64,000 nucleotides of DNA, from NCBI RefSeq assembly GCF_928391935.1, contig NZ_CAKMTD010000001.1, positions 496,001 through 560,000 on the forward strand, read 5' to 3'. The translations under genes and the position numbers were made by a program. The stretch is from Rothia nasimurium (GTDB taxonomy: Bacteria; Actinomycetota; Actinomycetes; Actinomycetales; Micrococcaceae). Below the pieces are notes generated by a model. It searched no databases. It saw nothing but the letters and a program-made list of their open reading frames with translations, and was not told where the DNA came from. Shown in pieces: positions 1 to 7,701 of the stretch; the stretch's first letter is position 1; each line of letters opens with the position of its first letter.

Positions 1-283
1 TCTGCTCAGATACAGGGTAAAAGCGAGTGAGCTCCACTCTGTCATTTTGCACCTGGTTGGGTGATGATAACGATGATGTCGGCGAAACTGCAGAAGTTGG
101 AACGGCCGAAGGATGAGCAGATGGGGAAGAGTTTTCTTCACCAGTGGAGGTAGCAGTCGATGAGGTCGTTGCCTGCTCAGAAATATCGGGTTCTCCCGAG
201 CTTTTAGCCTGGGAGCCTGCACCGCAAGCAACCAGAGAAAGCGCGAGCACAGGTAGCAGTAAAAAAGAGCGAAGCTTCATCAT
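1..283 (-). CDS. Secreted lipoprotein, N-terminal part only (runs off the window)
   Basis: Reading the minus strand from an ATG at 283 gives a lipoprotein signal peptide: M-M-K-L-R, a hydrophobic stretch, then the lipobox LVAC with the acceptor cysteine at residue 20. A low-complexity Ser/Thr/Ala/Pro/Glu-rich linker follows, then a sequence beginning NQVQNDRVELTRFYP before the window edge. AGGAGG at 285-290 lies 1 nt from this ATG and 4 nt from a second ATG (278-280), so the second may be the true start. The signal and linker resemble the lipoprotein at 10143-10853, so both are probably surface-anchored proteins with a disordered tether. The function cannot be told from this fragment. Confidence 0.8.
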   Translation of the reverse strand, partial: MMKLRSFLLLPVLALSLVACGAGSQAKSSGEPDISEQATTSSTATSTGEENSSPSAHPSAVPTSAVSPTSSLSSPNQVQNDRVELTRFYPVSEQ

Positions 284-301
284 ACCTCCTTAAATACAAC
301 T

Positions 302-337
302 TAAAATAAGAATACTTATTATTGAGCTGTCCTTCAA
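302..337 (-). promoter_or_regulatory. Promoter of the lipoprotein gene, overlapped by a dyad
   Basis: On the minus strand TTGAAG (332-337), a 17-bp spacer and TATTCT (309-314) form a good sigma-70-type promoter about 20 bp upstream of the start codon. An inverted repeat, AATAAG-AATA-CTTATT (305-320), covers the -10 box and could be an operator. No specific regulator can be named. Confidence 0.5.
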
Positions 338-373
338 GGGAAATGTATTCGCAGCTACCCGGTGAAGCGGGAG

Positions 374-994
374 CTACTGGTAGAGTTTGCCGCCCGATTC
401 CTCCAGGTAGCAGGTGGGGCAGAGCGACTCGTAGCCCACGTGCACGCCGTCAATGGCCACCTGGTCACCGGCAAAAACAAACTTTCCATCAACGGTACGG
501 CCGTTAAAGAGCGCCTTCCGTCCGCACCGGCAAATAGTCTTCAGTTCCTCAAGGGTATGGGCGATCTCCAGCAGGCGGGCAGAGCCGGGGAAAGCCCGCG
601 TCCTAAAATCCGTACGAATGCCGTAACACATCACCGGCACGTTCTCTTCTACCGCAATCCGCATGAGATCATCCACCTGCTCAGCGGTCAAAAACTGGGC
701 CTCATCCACCAGCAGGCAAGAGACCGGCAGATGCCAGTGCATGCGGTCGTCATCGGCATTAGGCTCAGCGGCAGCATGGAAGAGCTCGCGCACCGAGTCG
801 TCGGCCCCCACCAAAAAATCGGCCTGACGGGTTACCCCCAGGCGGGACACAATCCCAGTATCACCCTTGGTATCCACTTGCGGCTTGGCCAGCAGCACCC
901 GCTGGCCCCGCTCCTCATAGTTATGGGCAGCCTGCAGCAGCGCAGTAGACTTACCCGAATTCATGGCACCAAAACGGAAATAGAGCTTAGCCAC
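374..994 (-). CDS. tdk: Thymidine kinase (type II)
   Basis: Phosphorylates thymidine to dTMP with ATP in pyrimidine salvage. The 206-residue protein has the type II TK layout: P-loop GAMNSGKST at residues 9-17, Walker B-like DEAQ at 97-100, a thymidine-binding lasso after YGIRTDF (124-130), and a structural zinc site from CRC (155, 157) and CPTC (192, 195). I start it at GTG 994, because an AAAGGTG ribosome site lies about 9 nt upstream and the family begins right at this beta strand; the open frame extends to an ATG at 1021. It stands alone, between a lipoprotein gene on the same strand and a divergent antiporter. Length and motifs are complete. Confidence 0.95.
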   Translation of the reverse strand: MAKLYFRFGAMNSGKSTALLQAAHNYEERGQRVLLAKPQVDTKGDTGIVSRLGVTRQADFLVGADDSVRELFHAAAEPNADDDRMHWHLPVSCLLVDEAQFLTAEQVDDLMRIAVEENVPVMCYGIRTDFRTRAFPGSARLLEIAHTLEELKTICRCGRKALFNGRTVDGKFVFAGDQVAIDGVHVGYESLCPTCYLEESGGKLYQ

Positions 995-1177
995 GCGGCC
1001 ACACCTTTCAACCCAGAACACTTACAAAAAACAAAACCAAACCCCACCATTCTAGCCCGCCCCCACCCCAGCGGGTGAGGGACGTCCGCACCTCGAACGC
1101 CACCCGACGGCAACTGAAGATAGCCAGCGCCCAGTAAAATTTTAGAGAAACAACCCAGCCCAACCCCAGGGAGCCCT

Positions 1178-2830
1178 ATGTCCGAATATATCCCCTACCT
1201 CCTGGTCCCGGTCCTCTTTGGCCTGCTAGCCAAGATGATCAAGCTCCCACCCCTCCTCGGCTTTCTGGCAGCAGGTATCGCCCTGAACTTCGCTGGCTAC
1301 GAAGAACTCGGCATCATCACCGAACTCGGGGACCTAGGCGTCACCCTCCTACTATTCACCATTGGCCTCAAGCTGGACGTCCGCCTGCTTCTGCGCCGGG
1401 AGGTCTGGCTGACCAGCTCCATCCATATGCTCATCACCACCCTGTGCGGGGCCAGCCTCATCCTCTTCCTCGTCGCCCTCGGCCTGGGCGCCACCGGCAC
1501 CCTTGACCTCTCCCAGGCAGCAATTCTCGGCTTCGCCCTGAGCTTCTCCTCCACTGTCCTCGTCGTCAAGACCCTGGACGAACGCTCCGACTCCCGCTCC
1601 CTCTACGGCCGTACCGCCATCGGCATTCTGGTGATCCAAGACCTCTTCGCCGTGCTCTTCGTCGCCGCCACCGGTGAACACGCCCCCAGCCCCTGGGCCG
1701 TCCTGCTCCTACTGCTCATCCCGGCGGCCTGGCTCTTCAAGAAGGGCCTCACCCGCGTCGGTCACGGGGAACTTCTGGTGCTCTACGGAGTGGTTATGGC
1801 CTTCGTCCCCGGCTACTGGCTCTTTGACTTCTTCCACGTCAAGGGCGATCTTGGCGCCCTCGTCATGGGTATGTTGCTGGCTAGTCACCCTAAATCCAAC
1901 GAGCTCTCCCACACCCTGCTCTCCCTCAAGGAGTTCATGCTCATTGGCTTCTTCCTCTCCATCGGGCTCTCAGCCACCCCCACCCTGGACCAGGCACTCT
2001 TCGGCTTCATCCTCCTACTCCTGATCCCGATCAACACCGCAGCCTACGCCCTCATTCTGCGCCTGACCGGCCTGACCCCGCGTACCACCATCCTCACCGC
2101 CCTGACCCTCTCCAACTTCTCCGAGTTCGCCATCATCCTCGTTGCCATGACCAGCGCCACCGGCCTGGTCGATGAATCCTGGATGGTGACCTTCTCCCTT
2201 GCTGTCTCCTTCAGCTTCGTCCTCTCCACCCTGCTCAACATGCGCGGCTCCAAACTGCCCCAGCGCCTGGCCAGCAGAATCCCGGTCGTCCCCGAACACA
2301 AAATGCACCCCGAGGAACGGCCCGTCGACTTCGGCGACGCCCAGGCCATCATCATCGGCATGGGCCGCCTGGGTACGGCAGCCTACACCACCCTCACCGA
2401 GCGGTATGGGCTCAAGGTCATTGGTATGGACAGCTCCGAGCCCCGCGTCGATACCCTCACCAGTAAGGGCTACCGGGTGGTTGAGGCCGACGCCACCGAC
2501 CCGGCTTTCTGGCGGCGAGTCACGGCTGCTGAAAAGGTTGAGCTGGTACTCCTGGCCATGCCCGCCCACGGCACCAACGTCGACGCCATGCAGCAGGTTA
2601 TTGAGGCTGGTTCAGAGGCCGTCATCGGTGTTGTCGCCCAGCACGTCGATGAGCTGCAGGAACTCGACAAGCTGGGAGCCGACTCCGTCATCAACCTCTA
2701 TTCGGGTGCCGGTGAGACTCTAGCCGATAACGGTTTTGAGGCCATGCAGCGCCGCTTCTACCCCCAGGCAGGTGCCGCCCCGGCCCCCAACCCCCGCACC
2801 GGTAGTATCCCGCAGGTTACCCAGGGTTAG
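1178..2830 (+). CDS. CPA2-type monovalent cation:proton antiporter with TrkA-N domain
   Basis: Integral membrane antiporter of the KefB/KefC/YbaL type that exchanges K+ or Na+ for protons. Residues 1-370 are about 12 hydrophobic helices of the Na_H_Exchanger fold, including the conserved GLLAGLxL-like start and a LLLFTIGLxLD segment. From about residue 388 a Rossmann RCK/TrkA-N domain begins, with GMGRLG at 394-399 and an acidic residue after the next strand, so NAD(H) or a nucleotide probably gates transport. There is no TrkA-C domain; the protein ends in a short Pro/Ala-rich tail. Substrate ion and trigger cannot be set from sequence. It is convergent with lysP across a strong terminator. 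Confidence 0.88.
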   Translation: MSEYIPYLLVPVLFGLLAKMIKLPPLLGFLAAGIALNFAGYEELGIITELGDLGVTLLLFTIGLKLDVRLLLRREVWLTSSIHMLITTLCGASLILFLVALGLGATGTLDLSQAAILGFALSFSSTVLVVKTLDERSDSRSLYGRTAIGILVIQDLFAVLFVAATGEHAPSPWAVLLLLLIPAAWLFKKGLTRVGHGELLVLYGVVMAFVPGYWLFDFFHVKGDLGALVMGMLLASHPKSNELSHTLLSLKEFMLIGFFLSIGLSATPTLDQALFGFILLLLIPINTAAYALILRLTGLTPRTTILTALTLSNFSEFAIILVAMTSATGLVDESWMVTFSLAVSFSFVLSTLLNMRGSKLPQRLASRIPVVPEHKMHPEERPVDFGDAQAIIIGMGRLGTAAYTTLTERYGLKVIGMDSSEPRVDTLTSKGYRVVEADATDPAFWRRVTAAEKVELVLLAMPAHGTNVDAMQQVIEAGSEAVIGVVAQHVDELQELDKLGADSVINLYSGAGETLADNGFEAMQRRFYPQAGAAPAPNPRTGSIPQVTQG

Positions 2831-2852
2831 GACGCCCCACCCCGCACACCAA

Positions 2853-2895
2853 GGGCCCGGCCCCTACCATCGAGCAGATGGTAGGGGCCGGGCCC
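2853..2895. terminator. Bidirectional terminator hairpin
   Basis: Perfect 19-bp G+C-rich stem (GGGCCCGGCCCC...) with a 5-nt loop, between the convergent antiporter and lysP genes. Confidence 0.8.
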
Positions 2896-2926
2896 GAGGT
2901 CATTGTAGAGGTAGGTCTGGGGCAGT

Positions 2927-4405
2927 TTACTTGCCGGTGACCTCAAGACCTGACACGTCGACGTCCTTGAGGGGGATGGTCTTGGAGCCGGTGACCAGCT
3001 TGTGGGCCAGCCAGACACCGATGATGATGGGCAAGCCGATGTAGGCTGAGACAACCTCAAACCAGTGGCCAGCGAAGACCGCGTTGTAGTTCTGGCCAGC
3101 AATCACCAGCAGGCACATCAGCAGGGCGACGATGGGGCCAATCGGGAAGAGGGGAGCCTTGTAGGGCAGGTCGTTCACGTCGTTCCCCTGGGCGATGTAA
3201 GCACGGCGGAAGCGGTAGTGGCAGATAGCCACGCCCACCCAGGTGATGAAGCCAGACAGGCCGGAGATGTTGATCAGCCAGGTGTAGGCTGAGCCCTCCC
3301 CCACGATAGCTGAGATGAAGCCAAAGAGGCCGATCGCGGCGGTCATGAGCAAGGCGGGCATGGGAATGCCGCGGGAGTTGACACGGGCAAAAATCTTGGG
3401 GGCACGGCCTTCCAGAGCCAGCGCATAGAGCATACGGGAGGAGACGTAGAGGCCCGAGTTACCGGCTGAGAGAATCGCGGTCAGAATAACGGCGTTCATG
3501 ACCGACGCGGCGAAGGCGATACCCAGGTTTTCAAACACCATGGTGAAGGGTGAGTAGGCGATGTCGGTTGCGTCGGAGCGGAGCAGGTTGGGGCTGGTGT
3601 AGGGAATCAGGGTACCGATAATAGCAATGGCGCCGATGTAGAAGAGCATGATGCGCCAGAAGACGCTCTTGAGGGCACGGGGCACGTCGCGGCGGGGGTT
3701 CTCAGACTCACCAGCGGCCACGCCGATCATTTCGGTGCCCTGGAAGGAGAAACCGGCGACCATGAAAATAGCCAGAATCGAGAGGAAGCCGCCCTTGAAA
3801 GGGGCTTCGCCGTCGGTCCAGTTAGCGAAACCGGTGCCGTGGTTGCCCAGAATACCGAAAATCATGGCGACGCCAGCAATGAGGAAGACAATAACGGTGA
3901 CCACCTTAATGGTCGCCAGCCAGAATTCTGATTCGCCGTAGGAGCGGGCGGAGAGGATATTGATGCCCAGGATAATGGCCAGGAAGACGCCTGCCCAGAT
4001 CCAGCCGGGGACGTCCGGGAGCCAGTAGGACATGATGACGCCAGCTGCCACCAGTTCGGCAGCGACGGTGATGGCCCAGTTGAACCAGTAGTTCCAGCCC
4101 ATGGCAAAGCCGAAGGAGTCTGAGACGTAGCGGGAGGCGAAGGTCTGGAAGGAGCCTGCTACGGGCAGGTTAGCTGCCATTTCGCCCAGGGACTGCATGA
4201 GCAGCAGGACCATGATGCCGATGAGGGCGTAGGCCAGCAGGGCACCGCCGGGGCCTGCTTCTGCGATGGTGGAGCCAGAGGCAACGAAGAGGCCGGTGCC
4301 AATGGCGCCGCCGATGGCGATCATGGAAAGGTGGCGGCTTGCGAGCCCGCGTTTGAGCTCTTCTTTGGTCTGCCCGGTGGGTGCAGACTGCGCTTCAGTA
4401 GACAT
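2927..4405 (-). CDS. lysP: Lysine-specific permease (APC superfamily)
   Basis: Amino acid:proton symporter in the cytoplasmic membrane, 492 residues with about 12 transmembrane helices. It can be followed nearly end to end against my memory of E. coli LysP: RHLSMIAIGGAIGTGLFVAS near the start, GWNYWFNWAIT, NWTDGEAPFKGGF in the loop before helix 6, GFSFQGTEMIGVAAGESENP, and SPFTMVFE. That makes lysine a better call than GABA or aromatic amino acids, although basic amino acids in general remain possible. The upstream region carries a 10-bp inverted repeat (4422-4484). The next gene upstream is an osmC-like gene on the same strand, separated by a gap of about 140 bp. Confidence 0.85.
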   Translation of the reverse strand: MSTEAQSAPTGQTKEELKRGLASRHLSMIAIGGAIGTGLFVASGSTIAEAGPGGALLAYALIGIMVLLLMQSLGEMAANLPVAGSFQTFASRYVSDSFGFAMGWNYWFNWAITVAAELVAAGVIMSYWLPDVPGWIWAGVFLAIILGINILSARSYGESEFWLATIKVVTVIVFLIAGVAMIFGILGNHGTGFANWTDGEAPFKGGFLSILAIFMVAGFSFQGTEMIGVAAGESENPRRDVPRALKSVFWRIMLFYIGAIAIIGTLIPYTSPNLLRSDATDIAYSPFTMVFENLGIAFAASVMNAVILTAILSAGNSGLYVSSRMLYALALEGRAPKIFARVNSRGIPMPALLMTAAIGLFGFISAIVGEGSAYTWLINISGLSGFITWVGVAICHYRFRRAYIAQGNDVNDLPYKAPLFPIGPIVALLMCLLVIAGQNYNAVFAGHWFEVVSAYIGLPIIIGVWLAHKLVTGSKTIPLKDVDVSGLEVTGK

Positions 4406-4421
4406 GAAGTGGTTCTACTTT

Positions 4422-4484
4422 CGGTGGTAATGAGCCCCAACAGTTTTGCTTAAGGGGCGTAAGACAACCTAAAGATTACCACCG
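4422..4484 (-). promoter_or_regulatory. Inverted repeat in the lysP leader
   Basis: CGGTGGTAAT (4422-4431) and its perfect complement ATTACCACCG (4475-4484) flank 43 nt just upstream of lysP. It is too small to be a lysine riboswitch. It could be an mRNA stem in the leader or a regulator site. Confidence 0.35.
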
Positions 4485-4548
4485 GGGGCCGAGCGTCCCA
4501 CCGGGCGACCAACGTGATTTAGCTTTATCTCTGCTGGGGCAGGAACCG

Positions 4549-5004
4549 CTAGTGAGCGTCCTTGTTCTCGTTGATAAAGGTAACTGAAGCCCCGTGCTCA
4601 ACGGTGCGGGAGACGGTGCAGTCCTTTTCAGCTGAGAGTTTGATGAGGCGGTCAACCATGGCCTGGGCTTTTGCGCCATTGTCGGTGGCGGGGAAGCGGA
4701 CGTTGAAGCTGATTTCAATATCGTCCATGCGGACGGCGCCGTCCTCGTCCTGGCGGATGCCGGAGGCCAGCACCTCAAAGGTTTCGGGTTCTTCCTTGCG
4801 GGAGGTGACGACGTCCACGTCGACGGAGGAGCAGCCGGCAATGGCAGCTAGGAGCAGCTCGACGGGGGTGAGCAGGCCCTCCCCCTGGCCGAAGTCCAGG
4901 GTTGCGCCCTGGGGGTTGGTGGCCCGGTAGTGCTTGCGGCCGATTCGTTCGACGGTGACGGCGCGGTAGTTGGGGTCCTGGGTGCGGGTGGGGTTCTCGG
5001 TCAT
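4549..5004 (-). CDS. OsmC family peroxidase-like protein
   Basis: A 151-residue OsmC/Ohr-fold protein; members reduce organic hydroperoxides through two cysteines, or act on thiols. Cys58, in the helix segment AIAGCSSVDVD, and Cys129, in KDCTVSRT, match the reactive pair of the family. The N-terminal beta strands (YRAVTVERIGRKHYRATN) and TPVELLLAAIAGC are typical. It resembles the plain OsmC/YhfA branch more than Ohr, so the substrate is uncertain. It starts at ATG 5004 after an AAAGGTATCCC site and reads toward lysP. Confidence 0.85.
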   Translation of the reverse strand: MTENPTRTQDPNYRAVTVERIGRKHYRATNPQGATLDFGQGEGLLTPVELLLAAIAGCSSVDVDVVTSRKEEPETFEVLASGIRQDEDGAVRMDDIEISFNVRFPATDNGAKAQAMVDRLIKLSAEKDCTVSRTVEHGASVTFINENKDAH

Positions 5005-5084
5005 GGGATACCTTTCTGTGTGGGGTTATTGGCGCGGACGCCGGTAGGTGGGTAACACGCGGGCGGGGTCGTTTTATTTCTACC

Positions 5085-5522
5085 CTAGGGGGCTTTGAGC
5101 AGTTTCATGGTGATACGGGAGTCAATGCGGAGGATGTGTTCGTGGTTCGCGGCAATTTCTGAGTACCAGCGTTCGTAGGCGGCAGAATCCTTGACCCGCA
5201 CCTTGATGTAGTAGTCAGGCACCCCGAACATGCGCCTAAACTCTATGACCTGGGGGCTGGCTAGGATCATGGACTCAAAGGCGTTGACACTGGCCATATC
5301 GTTGCGGGAAAGATCGGCAAAGACTAGCACCTCGAAGCCCTCGTCCATGGCTTCATAGTTAATGCGGGCTGTGTAGCCCTCGATGATTCCGGCTTCTTCG
5401 AGGCGACGGACGCGGCGCAGGCAGGGGGCAGGAGTGAGCCCCACCTGGGAGGCTAGTTCCTGGTTGCTGAGGCGGCCGTCCCGAGCAAGCTCGTCAATTA
5501 TTGCTCTATCTAGTGAGTCCAT
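5085..5522 (-). CDS. lrp: Lrp/AsnC family transcriptional regulator
   Basis: A 145-residue DNA-binding regulator with an N-terminal winged HTH (MDSLDRAIIDELARDGRLSN...) and a C-terminal RAM ligand-binding domain ending ITMKLLKAP. I use ATG 5522 because the family begins at this DxxDxxII motif; the open frame runs 29 residues further upstream without family similarity. It is divergent from azlCD. In Corynebacterium glutamicum an Lrp transcribed divergently from brnFE (AzlCD-type) activates that exporter in response to branched-chain amino acids or methionine, and the same arrangement here suggests the same job. The dyad at 5533-5568 is the likely binding site. Confidence 0.9.
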   Translation of the reverse strand: MDSLDRAIIDELARDGRLSNQELASQVGLTPAPCLRRVRRLEEAGIIEGYTARINYEAMDEGFEVLVFADLSRNDMASVNAFESMILASPQVIEFRRMFGVPDYYIKVRVKDSAAYERWYSEIAANHEHILRIDSRITMKLLKAP

Positions 5523-5532
5523 AGGTCTAATA

Positions 5533-5568
5533 TTGCTCAGATGAGGGGTATTTAGCAAGATTGAGCAA
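5533..5568. promoter_or_regulatory. Candidate Lrp operator between lrp and azlC
   Basis: TTGCTCA (5533-5539) and TGAGCAA (5562-5568) are perfect 7-bp arms of an interrupted dyad in the divergent promoter region. Further TTGCTC-like or GCAAGA half-sites lie nearby (about 5501-5506 and 5554-5559). This fits cooperative Lrp binding. Confidence 0.5.
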
Positions 5569-5603
5569 GCACCTTGCCTCTCTTTTTCCCTACACTTAGT
5601 CCT

Positions 5604-6431
5604 ATGCACCAGCCTAAGCCCTCCTTATCCCCCGCTTCCCCGGCACCTAGCGTCGGGAGCCGTCCGGACGCAGCCCCCGCAGCTGGACCTGCCTCCCCCA
5701 TCGAGGGTGGGCACCAGTCCCAGTTCCCCGGGGAAAGCGGCTTCCGGGAGGGCCTGCAGGTTGCCGGGGTGCTCTGCGTCGGCTTTATCGTGATGGGCAT
5801 GGGCCTGGGCGTCCTGGTGTCTTCGGTTGGTCTGCCCTGGTGGGTGGCCCCGGCCCTCTCAGCGATCGTCTTTGCCGGATCAGTGGAGTTCCTGCTGGTG
5901 GGCTTGATTGCCGCCTCAGCCCCACTCACCCTCATCGCCTCAACCACCTTGCTGATGAATGCCCGGCACCTGGTCTACGGAATCTCCTACCCCCTGCAGA
6001 ACGTCAAGGGGAACCTGGCCAAGGCCCTGGCTGTTTACATGCTCTGCGACGAGGCCTACGCCCTAAATACGGCTCCCGGGTCCCAAAACTTTCGGAGCTC
6101 TCGAATCATGACGGTGTCCGTACTACTCTGGGTCTCCTGGTGGGGCGGCTCCACCCTGGGCGCTATTGTGGGTACAGCCTTCCTCTCCCACCTGGAGGGC
6201 GTGGACTTCGTCATGACGGGCATGTTCCTGATTCTTTCCATCGACGCCTACCGGGCGGTCAAAGACCGGGTCACCGCTTCCCTTGCGGTAGCCGCCTCGC
6301 TGACGGCCATCGTCCTGGCCCCTCATTCCATGCTCCTAGTGTCCCTTCTGACCCTGGTGGCCCTGCTCATCATCCGCCACCTTACCACCGGGCGCACCCA
6401 GGCCCCCGCCCAGGAGGTCCCCCATGCCTAG
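5604..6431 (+). CDS. azlC: AzlC family branched-chain amino acid exporter, large subunit
   Basis: Large subunit of a two-component exporter (AzlCD/BrnFE type) that removes branched-chain amino acids, and in corynebacteria methionine, from the cell. After a disordered Pro/Ser-rich N-terminus of about 50 residues, the AzlC domain starts at GFREGLQVAG and contains several membrane helices plus the family segment NARHLVYG. ATG 5604 is the likely start. There is no Shine-Dalgarno site, and TACACT at 5591-5596 is placed so that transcription could begin at or next to the ATG, which suggests a leaderless mRNA. The gene overlaps azlD by 8 nt. Confidence 0.88.
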   Translation: MHQPKPSLSPASPAPSVGSRPDAAPAAGPASPIEGGHQSQFPGESGFREGLQVAGVLCVGFIVMGMGLGVLVSSVGLPWWVAPALSAIVFAGSVEFLLVGLIAASAPLTLIASTTLLMNARHLVYGISYPLQNVKGNLAKALAVYMLCDEAYALNTAPGSQNFRSSRIMTVSVLLWVSWWGGSTLGAIVGTAFLSHLEGVDFVMTGMFLILSIDAYRAVKDRVTASLAVAASLTAIVLAPHSMLLVSLLTLVALLIIRHLTTGRTQAPAQEVPHA

Positions 6432-6750
6432 CACCGGCTACATTCTCTCTGCAATCTTCCTGGCCGCCGGTATCACCTTTGCCCTGCGCCTGATTCCCTT
6501 CGGCATTAAGTCAGCGCTCAAAGACTCAGTCCTCATAGCTAACCTTGCGGCCTGGCTACCCATGGGCGCCATCATCTGCCTAGGCTTCTATGTGCTAGCA
6601 GAGATCGACTACTCCTCCCGTGAGACGGCCCTGCCCTACCTGGCAGGGGCTATCGTGACGGTTGCGACGCACCTGTGGCGCAAGAACCTGGCCCTCTCCC
6701 TCATCGCCGGAACCGCCGCCTGCGTCATCCTGGCGAACTGGGTAGTTTAG
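6424..6750 (+). CDS. azlD: AzlD family branched-chain amino acid exporter, small subunit
   Basis: Small membrane partner of AzlC, 108 residues with four hydrophobic segments, including the family start GYILSAIFLAAGITFALRLI and TVATHLWRKNLALSL. Its ATG lies 8 nt inside the end of azlC, so the two are translationally coupled and probably form one complex. The stop codon is followed after 10 nt by palindromic element A. Confidence 0.88.
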   Translation: MPSTGYILSAIFLAAGITFALRLIPFGIKSALKDSVLIANLAAWLPMGAIICLGFYVLAEIDYSSRETALPYLAGAIVTVATHLWRKNLALSLIAGTAACVILANWVV

Positions 6751-6760
6751 ATAGAGGGGC

Positions 6761-6929
6761 AGGGACGGGCATATCCTCGCCGATCGACCCTCTCGCAGGC
6801 TCGCTGACTGGCTCGCAAGCTCACCAGATTCACACCAAGATTATTTTCCTCGCGCGCTCGGAATCTTGGCGCTCATCGCACTCGATTCACGCCAGACCCA
6901 TCCAATCGGCTCGTGATATGCCCGTCCCT
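6761..6929 (+). repeat. Long palindromic element A (core family), composite copy
   Basis: Outer arms AGGGACGGGCATATC (6761-6775) and GATATGCCCGTCCCT (6915-6929) are perfectly complementary, with an inner CCGAT/ATCGG pair. The core GACCCTCTCGCAGGCTCGC... and GATTCACGCCAGACCC is shared with elements B-E. This copy is longer because GATTCAC-CCA occurs twice (6827-6837 and 6884-6894) and a nested stem CCAAGATT/AATCTTGG (6836-6869) lies between them. It begins 10 nt after the azlD stop, in sense orientation. Confidence 0.85.
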
Positions 6930-6957
6930 ACCTAGCTGTACCCTGCCTCTGCACACA

Positions 6958-7068
6958 GCGGTGGGTATATCCCTGAAAGCCTGCTGGCTTGGGGCTGGCA
7001 TGAATCCCCGCGAGCGCCCCAGCGCGAGCTGGGAGAGGGTCAGCAGGCGGAAGGGATATACCCACCGC
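6958..7068 (-). repeat. Long palindromic element B (core family)
   Basis: Perfect 17-bp arms (GCGGTGGGTATATCCCT at 6958-6974, complement at 7052-7068) plus inner GCCTGCTG/CAGCAGGC. Read on the minus strand the core is CTGACCCTCTCCCAGCTCGC...GATTCATGCCAGCCCC. It lies 16 nt downstream of the tpx stop, in the tpx sense orientation. Together with element A it fills the 334-bp gap between azlD and tpx. Confidence 0.85.
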
Positions 7069-7084
7069 GTAAGTGATGTTGGTT

Positions 7085-7579
7085 TTAGAGAGCTGCGAGC
7101 GCTGCCTCGTAGTCGGGTTCGGTGGGGATTTCGTCGACGAGCTGGGTGTGGACGACCTCGCCAGCTGCATTAATAACGACGATGGCGCGGGCCAGTAGGC
7201 CTGCTAGGGGGCCGTCGGTCATGGTGACTCCGTAGTCCTTGCCGAAGGTGTCGCGGAAGGCTGAGGCGGTGACGACGTTTTCGATACCTTCAGCGCCGCA
7301 GAAGCGGCCCAGGGCGAAGGGGAGGTCGTGGGAGATGCAGATGACCTTGGTGTTGTCTAGGTCGGCGGCTTTCTGGTTGAAGGTGCGGACGGAGGTGGCG
7401 CAGACGCCGGTGTCGATGGAGGGGAAGATGTTGAGGACCAGGTTCTGGCCTGCGAAGTCGGTGGAGTTGACGGTTTCTAGGTCAGCGCCAACCAGAGTGA
7501 AGGCGGGGGCGGTTGAGCCTACTGCGGGCAGATCGCCGGTGGTGTGGATGTCGGTTCCATTCAAATGTGTAGTAGCCAT
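7085..7579 (-). CDS. tpx: Thiol peroxidase (Tpx, peroxiredoxin)
   Basis: Thioredoxin-dependent peroxidase that reduces H2O2 and alkyl hydroperoxides in the cytoplasm; 164 residues, the usual length. The peroxidatic Cys60 lies in [17 protein letters not shown] and the resolving Cys94 in GRFCGAEG, both typical of atypical two-cysteine Tpx. It is single and faces the UvrA-like gene across a 120-bp promoter region. Its 3' end runs into element B. Confidence 0.95.
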   Translation of the reverse strand: MATTHLNGTDIHTTGDLPAVGSTAPAFTLVGADLETVNSTDFAGQNLVLNIFPSIDTGVCATSVRTFNQKAADLDNTKVICISHDLPFALGRFCGAEGIENVVTASAFRDTFGKDYGVTMTDGPLAGLLARAIVVINAAGEVVHTQLVDEIPTEPDYEAALAAL

Positions 7580-7701
7580 AACCCCATTGTGTCCCAGCTA
7601 ACCTGGTGGTGCAAGGTCTTCCTCTCTCAACTTAATGCCCCCTGCCGGGTCTGGCGGTAAACTAGCATTCACATCACTCACAGACTTCAAGGGGATAGAT
7701 T

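Noticed and set aside
4406..4548. Lysine riboswitch before lysP
   Set aside because: The region is about 140 nt and lacks the L-box core; only a 10-bp inverted repeat is visible.
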